This document shows positions 7,688 through 14,039 of a stretch of 28,687 bases of DNA, piece by piece. A model generated the notes under the pieces. That model had not been told where the DNA came from and did not search any database. It was given only the letters and a program-made list of their open reading frames with translations. The stretch's first letter is position 1. The number at the start of each line of letters is the position of its first letter. Position numbers and translations under genes: made by a program. Origin of the DNA: JAGTRP01 sp035255045 (GTDB taxonomy: Bacteria; Pseudomonadota; Gammaproteobacteria; Burkholderiales; Rhodocyclaceae); contig DATFAA010000017.1 of assembly GCA_035255045.1 (NCBI GenBank), positions 1 through 28,687 on the forward strand. Direction: 5' to 3'.

Positions 7688-9096
7688 CCCATACCCAGGC
7701 CCAACCCGGCCACCGCAACGCAGAAGGTTGACGCATAGGCGCGAGAACGAAGCGTCACGTGTTTCGTGCTGGCGAAGCTGATTGACCACCCGAGGAGCAG
7801 CACCAACAGCATCTGTGACACTGGGGCATTGAGGACGCCCGTCACCATTCCATGAGCCAGCAGAGCGAGCAATCCGCCGAACAGAGCAAGGGTCAGGCGG
7901 ACATCCTCGGTCTGGTCGCGGCCTATTCGCATTCCGATCCGAATCAGTAGCCAAGCCACGCCCGCAGTCACCGCTAGAGCGACGGGCAGCCCCCACTCGA
8001 CCGCCAACTGCAAAACCGCGTTGTGCGGATGGGCGGCGTCGCCATTGTCGGGATTAAGGGGATCATGGAAATCCGTCTTCATGAAGCAGCCGTAGTGCCT
8101 TCCGCCTATGCCCAACCAGGGAGCGGAGGACATCAAGCGAAACGATTTTTCAACCAGTTGGCCGCGCCCCGAGGAGTCATATCTCGCGACCACGCCTGTC
8201 ACCGGAACACTAGCTTCGGCGGGCGCGCCGCGTCCCTGCCCGGGATCGCCGAGGGAGACCGACCATGGTGCATAGAGCACGATTATCAACCAGTAGAGAA
8301 CGAAGCCCGCCCCCCAGCACAACATGTACATTCGAAATTGGCGCAGGTAGCCTTTACCGCCAGCCAGGAAGAGAAGGCAGTGGGCGACGATCTGGCCGGC
8401 GAGGATGCTCCTGGAACCGGCGACGAAAGCCAGCATGTAGAACAGACCGACCAGCAACCAGCCCAGGACTCGGCTGCGCCGACCCGACAGATAGCGCTGC
8501 ACGGCCAGCGGAGCCAGGAAGAGCAGCACCGATTGGAAGTCGGAGAAATATCGCGATTTGCTGAATCCGGGAAAGGCTGTTGCCACCGACCGGAAGTCAT
8601 AGGAAAACAGGTAATCAGAATTGGTAACAAAGAACCAGAAGGTATAGAGCAGAGCAGCGATCCCCGCTGGAGCAAGCCAATACTTTTCCCAATGTCCCTT
8701 CGCCTGATTGAACAACCAGGCGGAGAATAGCGCCAGCAGGGTCAGGGCGTGCATCCATGCCCAGTCCAGCAAGGCCGCTCTCGGATAGTAGGCGATCAGG
8801 GCTGAAGTCGCGGAGAGCCCGGCAATGGCAACCCAACTCCGCAGGACAACGGTGGAGACGGGAAATCGGAATCGCCCGGAAGCGACGTTGAGCAGCATCA
8901 GACTCAGTCCCGAACCGATCAGCGCTCCTTGAAAGATCCGTTGCCAATCCCAAACCCTAATCCCCGGAAAAGTGTCGGCCGGGCCTGGCACGAGGGGCAC
9001 AAAGGGCAAGAAGAAGGCTCCTGCGATCAGGCATGCCCAAGCTGCCCCTGGCAGCAAGGGAGAACTGTCACGCTCGAGACAACCGGCGGAAATCAT
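7552..9096 (-). CDS. O-antigen ligase / Wzy-type polymerase family protein
   Basis: A 514-residue protein with about eleven to twelve membrane helices and a large periplasmic loop before the last helices. The loop holds the Wzy_C hallmark, AHPHNAVLQLAVEWGLP, preceded by the APWLGIGGRHYG segment typical of the family. Such enzymes act on the outer face of the inner membrane, joining or polymerising undecaprenyl-linked glycan, or moving it to lipid A core or to protein. Its ATG overlaps the stop of the ABC ATPase gene (ATGA). The end of the gene is uncertain: in the frame used here it stops at 7552, but an alternative frame stays open through 7448, contains a predicted membrane helix, and ends exactly at the start of the ABC exporter. 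A frameshift or overlapping gene is possible (see findings). The pilin pair nearby makes protein glycosylation a possible role. Confidence 0.82.
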   Translation of the reverse strand: MISAGCLERDSSPLLPGAAWACLIAGAFFLPFVPLVPGPADTFPGIRVWDWQRIFQGALIGSGLSLMLLNVASGRFRFPVSTVVLRSWVAIAGLSATSALIAYYPRAALLDWAWMHALTLLALFSAWLFNQAKGHWEKYWLAPAGIAALLYTFWFFVTNSDYLFSYDFRSVATAFPGFSKSRYFSDFQSVLLFLAPLAVQRYLSGRRSRVLGWLLVGLFYMLAFVAGSRSILAGQIVAHCLLFLAGGKGYLRQFRMYMLCWGAGFVLYWLIIVLYAPWSVSLGDPGQGRGAPAEASVPVTGVVARYDSSGRGQLVEKSFRLMSSAPWLGIGGRHYGCFMKTDFHDPLNPDNGDAAHPHNAVLQLAVEWGLPVALAVTAGVAWLLIRIGMRIGRDQTEDVRLTLALFGGLLALLAHGMVTGVLNAPVSQMLLVLLLGWSISFASTKHVTLRSRAYASTFCVAVAGLGLGMGWLFVQEASDLILSANSNTGSVSPTWYLAPRFWQQGWLLPLCGGI

Positions 9097-10007
9097 CGCT
9101 CGCGAGGACTGGCCGACAGGTCGCTTTCCCCGACAAAGCGCATGAAGGCAGCTTCCAGGGATAGGGCTGGCCTGACTTCAAGCAGAGTGTGGCCCGCTGC
9201 TCGCAAGGCCTCCAGCACGCTCCAGAGACACTCTCCCGGAACCTCGGCGTGCCAGCGGCCGTCGGTGTCCGGCGACATGCCGGGAACCGGCTGCTGGCCG
9301 ACACTGCGGACTGTGAGCAACTGTTCGCCACCGACCAACTCGGCTGGGGACCGAACGGTCCTGATTTCACCCTTGTGAATCAAGGCGAAGCGGTCGGCAA
9401 CCCGCTCCACATCGTGGAGAACGTGGGAAGTGAAAAATACGGTACCGCCGCTTCGGCGGTAGTCCGCCAGAATATCCACCACATCCTTGCGGCCGATGGG
9501 GTCCAGCCCGGACAAGGGCTCGTCCAGAATCAGAACCTTTGGCTGCACCACCATGGCATGGGCCAGAGCGACCCGCTGGACCGTTCCCTTTGACAGCTCG
9601 CGCACGCGCCTCGTCGCCACATGGGCCACTGAAAATCTCTCGAGCCACTGGAGGCAGGACGCCCTCGGATCATCGAGCCGCAAGCGGTGCATGGTCACCG
9701 AGTTAAGGAGCAGGTCCATCGGCGTCAGCATTTCATGGAGCGCAGGCGATTCCGGCACGTAGCCGACACCAAGCCGAGCCTCCGACTCGCGGGCGGACAC
9801 GCCATTCAGCGTCACCTGCCCGGAATAGTCGCTGATGATGTTCAGCAGTACCTTGATAGTGGTGGATTTCCCTGCCCCATTGGGGCCCACGAAGCCGAAT
9901 GCCTCCCCGGCCTCGACGCTGAAAGAAACATTCTTGAGTGCCTGGACCTTCCGCCTCTTGGTGCGGTATTCCTTGGAGAGGCCGCTCACTTCGATCAAGG
10001 CTGTCAT
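9093..10007 (-). CDS. ABC transporter ATP-binding protein (ABC-2 system)
   Basis: A 304-residue single ATPase domain with a C-terminal extension of about 80 residues, as in NatA/CcmA-type subunits of ABC-2 exporters. Walker A is FGFVGPNGAGKSTTIKVLL, Walker B LILDEPLSGLDPIGRKDV, and the H-loop FFTSHVLHDV. The signature motif is ELSKGTVQRVALAHAMV, the variant common in this subgroup instead of LSGGQ. It pairs with the ABC-2 permease two genes upstream, with the helical-repeat protein between them; ATG at 10007 follows that gene's stop directly and has AGAGGAA as ribosome binding site. The set resembles the exporter genes of the xap locus next to pilA in Geobacter sulfurreducens (from memory; xapD encodes the ATPase there). 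Likely role: energising export needed for surface polysaccharide. Confidence 0.9.
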   Translation of the reverse strand: MTALIEVSGLSKEYRTKRRKVQALKNVSFSVEAGEAFGFVGPNGAGKSTTIKVLLNIISDYSGQVTLNGVSARESEARLGVGYVPESPALHEMLTPMDLLLNSVTMHRLRLDDPRASCLQWLERFSVAHVATRRVRELSKGTVQRVALAHAMVVQPKVLILDEPLSGLDPIGRKDVVDILADYRRSGGTVFFTSHVLHDVERVADRFALIHKGEIRTVRSPAELVGGEQLLTVRSVGQQPVPGMSPDTDGRWHAEVPGECLWSVLEALRAAGHTLLEVRPALSLEAAFMRFVGESDLSASPRER

Positions 10008-10856
10008 CTATTTCCTCTGCCCTTCCAAGACGAACTGCTTCAGTTCAAAGCGTCCGTTGCTGAACTCGTACCCGATTCCCAGCGGGTCCACAGGAAATTC
10101 CTTCAAGACCCCGGTCCGCAGCAAATCCGCAGGATCGATCAAGGCCACCTTGGATCTCGACTCATAATCAGCCTGTGCCTGACGCAAATTGACCAAGCCC
10201 TGCAGTCGACCGATACGCTTTTCCAGAGCTTCCTTCAACGCGGGGTCCCGCGCCCGCGACTTTTCCTGGGCTAGGTATCGAAGCGCCGCCTTGGCGTCGT
10301 CGAATTGCCTGGCCTGGATATTGATCGCCAAGACATTGAAGTGATTGGCCACTTTCGGATCTGCGGCGCGGAGCGCAGCCTCCCGGATGGACACTACTGC
10401 GGCTGCCGGGTCGTGTGCGAAGAAATGCTGATTCAAGCCCAGCATGAACGCCGCCCACTCGTCCCAGAAGCGGCATTTCGCAGCCCTTCCCAGAGTGTCC
10501 AGGGCAGGCCTCACCGCACCGCCGGAAGACAGAAAAGCACTGGCCATATAGTACGCGTCTTCGTGGCACGGATTGAGACGGGAGACCCCCTCGTGCAGCC
10601 GAACGAAGAAGCCGAGACTTTCCTGGTCTGTGAGCCGCCCCGAAGTCAGGATTCGTGCCGTCTCCACATTGGCTGCCAAGAAAGAATCCCCTCCGTAGAG
10701 CAATTTCAGGATCGCGGGATGCAGGACGACGTCGCCGTTGGCCATTGCCTTCGCCTGTGACGACACCACCGGCACTCGAGCCACCGCCAGCAAAAAGAGG
10801 AACGCCGCAAGCGAACCGACAGCCAGCAAGACCCCGCGCAGACGTGAAGAGTCCAT
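10008..10856 (-). CDS. Membrane-anchored helical-repeat (TPR-like) protein
   Basis: A 282-residue protein with one N-terminal hydrophobic segment (GVLLAVGSLAAFLFLLAVAR, about residues 7-26) that acts as an anchor or uncleaved signal. The rest is alpha-helical and probably periplasmic. Segments such as FWDEWAAFMLGLNQHFFAHD and AAVVSIREAALRAADPKVA have the spacing of degenerate TPR-like helix pairs, with a Lys/Arg-rich helix (about 200-235) near the end. I do not recognise a named family. Placement between the permease and ATPase of one ABC-2 system suggests it is an accessory scaffold of that exporter. ATG at 10856 lies eight bases after the permease stop; ribosome binding signals are weak, so coupling to upstream translation is likely. 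Confidence 0.75.
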   Translation of the reverse strand: MDSSRLRGVLLAVGSLAAFLFLLAVARVPVVSSQAKAMANGDVVLHPAILKLLYGGDSFLAANVETARILTSGRLTDQESLGFFVRLHEGVSRLNPCHEDAYYMASAFLSSGGAVRPALDTLGRAAKCRFWDEWAAFMLGLNQHFFAHDPAAAVVSIREAALRAADPKVANHFNVLAINIQARQFDDAKAALRYLAQEKSRARDPALKEALEKRIGRLQGLVNLRQAQADYESRSKVALIDPADLLRTGVLKEFPVDPLGIGYEFSNGRFELKQFVLEGQRK

Positions 10857-10863
10857 GACTCGA

Positions 10864-11667
10864 CTATCCGAACTGTCGCCGCTCGAAGCGCCAGCAGGCG
10901 ATCGCCAGCAGGACCGCTGCATAAGCTAGAGCCATGACCAGCAGCCACCCACCTTCGGCCGGAATGAGCGCTGCCTTGTCGTACAGCGCAGCAGCCCGGA
11001 TGTCGAGGGAGCCAAGATCAGGCAGGATGTAGCGCAGCCACGCCAGATTGGCTCGGTATTGTTCGGCCGAGACCATGATCGTCTCATCTTCGTGCAAGAG
11101 GCGGATCACTCCCGACAGGCTGCGCGCCACGACCATGAACCCTGTGGAAACGAGCAGCACTAGGTTCGGCACCGTGGCGAGGACAGCCAACACGGTCGCA
11201 AACGCCGTAATGACGAGAAAATCCACCACATTGAAGGTGCTGACCAGGAATAGCAGTGCCCCTGTGTTGATTGGCGTGCCCTGTTCGTAGGCCGCCCCCA
11301 GCACCTTCACCCATAGGGCCAACGCAAAGGTCATGGCAAGAAGTGCGATGCCCAGAAGCATAATGACAGCCGCAAACCGGCCTAAAAGGAAGCCGGTGCG
11401 CGAGCGTGGATAGGTCAGGCTGGAGAATATGAGCCGCCGCTCGATTTCCTTGGCGACCAACTCCTGGACATAGAGAATTCCGAGAACCGGAATGAACACC
11501 CGGAGGAAAGACAGCCCCATGTCGAGTGCCACGGTCTGCGGCTGTCTGCCGCTGAACTGGAATCCGACCCAGGCAAAAGCCAGGAGAAAGACCATGCCTA
11601 AGCCGATGGTCAGCAGGACTCTTGAGCGATAGGCCAGCAGCAGGGCAAACCGGAAGTCTTGAATCAA
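10864..11667 (-). CDS. ABC-2 type transporter permease
   Basis: A 267-residue integral membrane protein with about six helices. A cytoplasmic N-terminal stretch ends in FALLLAYRSRV, followed by helix 1 (LTIGLGMVFLLAFAWVGF), then four helices between about residues 70 and 190, and a final helix before the FERRQFG end. This topology and the conserved YVQELVAKEIERRLI coupling helix fit ABC-2 permeases. I choose the TTG start at 11667 because GGAGG sits four bases upstream and the pilin terminator lies just before it; an ATG at 11718 would place the start upstream of the terminator hairpin. It pairs with the ATPase at 9093-10007. It probably exports a polysaccharide-related or envelope substrate, but cargo is not visible in the sequence. 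Confidence 0.83.
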   Translation of the reverse strand: MIQDFRFALLLAYRSRVLLTIGLGMVFLLAFAWVGFQFSGRQPQTVALDMGLSFLRVFIPVLGILYVQELVAKEIERRLIFSSLTYPRSRTGFLLGRFAAVIMLLGIALLAMTFALALWVKVLGAAYEQGTPINTGALLFLVSTFNVVDFLVITAFATVLAVLATVPNLVLLVSTGFMVVARSLSGVIRLLHEDETIMVSAEQYRANLAWLRYILPDLGSLDIRAAALYDKAALIPAEGGWLLVMALAYAAVLLAIACWRFERRQFG

Positions 11668-11679
11668 CTTGCCTCCAAC

Positions 11680-11703
11680 AAAAAAGGGGAGCCTAAGCTC
11701 CCC
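11680..11703 (-). terminator. Rho-independent terminator of the pilin pair
   Basis: On the minus strand, GGGGAGC-TTAG-GCTCCCC forms a perfect seven-base-pair GC-rich stem with a four-base loop, immediately followed by six T. It begins 18 bp after the stop of the 114-residue secreted protein and ends just before the GGAGG ribosome binding site of the ABC-2 permease. It should end most pilin transcripts and let a smaller fraction continue into the exporter genes, or separate the two units completely. Confidence 0.9.
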
Positions 11704-11721
11704 ACGCTGTACCAGCAACGA

Positions 11722-12066
11722 TCAGGTGTTGGACGCGGTAGTAGCGGCGGCGTTGGCGCAGGTTTGAGCATTGGCAGCCACGCTCGCGCAGGTGGCGGTC
11801 TCGATCGCGCCGCCCTTGTTGGCCAGACCGAACTGCTTGTTCTGACCGGCGGTGCTGGCAACACCGATGCCAATATAGCCGGTGGTCGTATTGCAGTCGT
11901 AACCGCCCTTCACGTTATTGGAAAGACGGGGGGTCACGTCGGTATTGATCAGGGTGCAGGCACCACTGGACCCGCCGGTCACCGCCGTACCGTTGGTCAT
12001 GGTCGTACCGGCAAAGGCAGCACCAGCAGCAGCCACCAGGCTCACAGCCATAATGATTTTCTTCAT
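11722..12066 (-). CDS. Sec-secreted partner of the short pilin (PilA-C-like)
   Basis: A 114-residue protein with a classical cleavable signal peptide: MKK, a hydrophobic core, and AFA before the cleavage site near residue 19. The mature part (about 95 residues) is rich in Thr, Ser, Ala, Gly and Asn and has four Cys (mature positions about 18, 39, 74 and 84), enough for two disulfides. It has no prepilin motif. Its core, with LSNNVKGGY, then GYIGIGVAS and NKQFGLANKG, is consistent with a beta-rich pilin-like C-terminal domain. Lying 23 bp downstream of the short pilin and ahead of a terminator, it matches the arrangement of PilA-N with PilA-C (also called Spc) in Geobacter, where the second protein completes or stabilises the short pilin. 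That assignment is inferred from layout and general sequence look. Its own AGGAG lies six bases before the ATG. Confidence 0.75.
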   Translation of the reverse strand: MKKIIMAVSLVAAAGAAFAGTTMTNGTAVTGGSSGACTLINTDVTPRLSNNVKGGYDCNTTTGYIGIGVASTAGQNKQFGLANKGGAIETATCASVAANAQTCANAAATTASNT

Positions 12067-12089
12067 TTCAATCTCCTAGGCAGCTGTAA

Positions 12090-12269
12090 TCAGTTGGCGG
12101 CAGCAACAAAGACGGTGAGGTTGTTCTTCGCATCCGCCTGGGCGGTGGAATCATTGGCCTTCTTCTGATAGTCGCTGAAAGCCGGAATCGCGATGGCGGC
12201 CAGGATGCCGATGATCGCCACGACGATCATCAGCTCGATGAGGGTGAAGCCCTTTTGCATCTTTTTCAT
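12090..12269 (-). CDS. pilA: Short type IV pilin (PilA-N / Geobacter-like)
   Basis: A 59-residue prepilin. The leader MKKMQKG precedes FTLIELMIVVAIIGILAA, the class III signal with the Gly before Phe and the Glu at mature position 5. The mature protein is only about 52 residues: the hydrophobic helix plus a short tail with F24 and Y27 (AIPAFSDYQKKAN). It has no globular beta domain, unlike ordinary type IVa pilins of about 150 residues. Helix, Pro22 and the F24/Y27 positions match Geobacter PilA, although the C-terminal tail is shorter by about nine residues. AAGGAGG lies seven bases before the ATG. The gene sits just upstream of a secreted partner. Assembly would need PilB/PilC/PilD-type machinery; in this window only the GspE/PilB-like ATPase of the preceding operon is a candidate. 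Pseudopilin is the main alternative. Confidence 0.88.
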   Translation of the reverse strand: MKKMQKGFTLIELMIVVAIIGILAAIAIPAFSDYQKKANDSTAQADAKNNLTVFVAAAN

Positions 12270-12321
12270 TCGAAATCCTCCTTATTCAGAGTAACGGACC
12301 GATATTCCGTTGCTTTCTACC

Positions 12322-12340
12322 TAACACAATCCGTGCCAGG
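12322..12340 (-). promoter_or_regulatory. Possible sigma-54 promoter of the pilin pair
   Basis: On the minus strand, CCTGGCACGGATTGTGTT has a perfect -24 element (TGGCACG) followed at the right distance by TGT, where TGC would be expected. The start would fall near 12310, giving a leader of about 40 bases. Sigma-54 control of pilA with PilR is known in several genera, so the match is attractive, but the -12 element is imperfect. Confidence 0.35.
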
Positions 12341-12420
12341 CAAAACCCCAAGCTGGTACGCTGTTTACCGTACAGAGCTACTGTGAACTGCCGAATTTCG
12401 TCACATAGTTACCAGCACCG

Positions 12421-14031
12421 TCAGTTTTCGACGGCCCGGGCTTGTCCGACATCGATCTGGGACGCATCCAGGAAGCGCTCGGCGTAGGCGGAGAACACCC
12501 GCTTATCCATGAACACGGCAAAGAGATCCGGGTCGATGTGCCCGCCGTTCTTGAAGTTCTCCATGATCGCCAGGGCCTGGGAGAGCTTCATCGCCTCCTT
12601 GTAGGGCCGGTCCTTGGCAGTAAGGGCCTCGAAGATGTCGGCGATTCCCATCATGCGCGCCTGCCAACTCATCTCCTCCCGCTTCAGGCCCTTCGGATAG
12701 CCCTTGCCATCCATGCGCTCGTGGTGGCCGCCGGCATATTCCGGAACATTCTCGAGGTGCCGGGGCCACGGCAGCTGCTCGAGCATCTTGATGGTGGCGA
12801 CGATGTGGTGATTGATGATCTCCCTTTCCTTCTGGGTCAGGGTGCCGCCGCGAATGGTGAGGTTCTCCACCTCGTCGTCGGTGAGGAAAGGTACTTCCTC
12901 ACCCGCTTCGTTGCGCCACTTGTAGTCGCGGCCAATGCGCTGAACCCGGGCGACGTCCTCGTCGCTCATGCGCTCGCCGCCGATGTTGACCCTGTGCAGG
13001 AAGGTCCTGTCCTGGTCATAGAGGCCAATGCGCAGCCGGTAGCGCCTTTCCTGCTCGCCGGGGTCGCCGCCGGAAGCGACGGCGCGCAGCATGTCGATCT
13101 CGGCTTCCCGCTTCAGGACTTCGAAGCGGGTGTCCAGGAGCCCGATGCGGTCGAAGATGGTCTGCAGCTTGGTGGCCTTGTCCACCACGTGCACCGGCGT
13201 CGTCACCTTGCCGCAGTCGTGGAGCAGGGCTGCGATCTTCAGCTCGTAGCGGTCCTTCTCGGTGAGCTTGAACTCGGCCAATGGCCCTTCCGCCGTCTCG
13301 TTCACCGCTTCCGCCAGGAGCATGGTCAGCTCGGGCACCCGCTGGCAGTGCCCGCCGGTATAGGGCGATTTGTCGTCAATCGCGGTGTTGATGAGGCGGA
13401 TGAAGGACTCGAACAGCTCCTCCAGCTGCAGCAGCAGATGGCGGTTGGTGAGGGCGATGGCGGCCTGGGAGGCGAGGGACTCGGCCAGGCGCTGGTCGGC
13501 CTTGGAGAAAACGGTGACCTTGCCGTCTTGCGGATCGATGGCGTTGAGGAGCTGGAGAACCCCGATGATCTCGCCCTCATGGTTCTTCATGGGCACGGTC
13601 AGGAAAGACTTGGAGCGATAGCCGGTGCCGGCGTCGAATTTGCGGGTGCCGGAGAAGTCGAATCCCTCGGCCTCGTAGGCATCGGCGATATTGACCGTCT
13701 TGCCCGTCATGGCGGCATAGGCCGCAACGTTGCTGTCGTTGGGCGAGCCGTCGTCCCGGTACAGGACGACATCAGGGAACTTGCTGGAAACGGGCGTGCT
13801 GCTGGCGCCGCCGAAGGCGATGCCCAGGGAATCGGTGCGGACGATCTCGAAACAGAGCCGCTGCCGGTCCTCGGATATGCGGTAGAGGGTGCCGCCATCG
13901 GCGCGGGTGATCGCCTTGGCCGCCAAGAGTATCTTCTCCAGCAGCCGGTCAAGGTCACGCTCCCTGGAGAGCGAGACGCCGATGTCGTTGAGCTGCTCCA
14001 GGCGCTTGAATAGGCCCTCGACGGTTTCCAT
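12421..14031 (-). CDS. GAF and HD-GYP domain protein, probable c-di-GMP phosphodiesterase
   Basis: 536 residues. A GAF domain spans about 20-205 (TVNIADAY and GYRSKSFLTVPMKN, then IGVLQLLN), followed by a helical linker. The HD-GYP domain starts near 215, with ALLHDCGKVTTP at about 270 and HHERMDGKGYPKGL at about 430, so the metal-binding HD and the GYP motif are intact. About 110-120 residues lie between the HDxGK site and the second half (REIINHHIVATIKML); this is longer than in the compact HD-GYP family and includes a segment beginning VDKATKLQTIFDRI. Predicted activity: hydrolysis of cyclic di-GMP to pGpG/GMP, controlled by a ligand of the GAF domain. It is the last gene of the signalling operon, eight bp after the GspE-like ATPase, and the two proteins carry related GAF domains. 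It starts at ATG 14031. Confidence 0.88.
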   Translation of the reverse strand: METVEGLFKRLEQLNDIGVSLSRERDLDRLLEKILLAAKAITRADGGTLYRISEDRQRLCFEIVRTDSLGIAFGGASSTPVSSKFPDVVLYRDDGSPNDSNVAAYAAMTGKTVNIADAYEAEGFDFSGTRKFDAGTGYRSKSFLTVPMKNHEGEIIGVLQLLNAIDPQDGKVTVFSKADQRLAESLASQAAIALTNRHLLLQLEELFESFIRLINTAIDDKSPYTGGHCQRVPELTMLLAEAVNETAEGPLAEFKLTEKDRYELKIAALLHDCGKVTTPVHVVDKATKLQTIFDRIGLLDTRFEVLKREAEIDMLRAVASGGDPGEQERRYRLRIGLYDQDRTFLHRVNIGGERMSDEDVARVQRIGRDYKWRNEAGEEVPFLTDDEVENLTIRGGTLTQKEREIINHHIVATIKMLEQLPWPRHLENVPEYAGGHHERMDGKGYPKGLKREEMSWQARMMGIADIFEALTAKDRPYKEAMKLSQALAIMENFKNGGHIDPDLFAVFMDKRVFSAYAERFLDASQIDVGQARAVEN

Positions 14032-14039
14032 AGCCCCCT

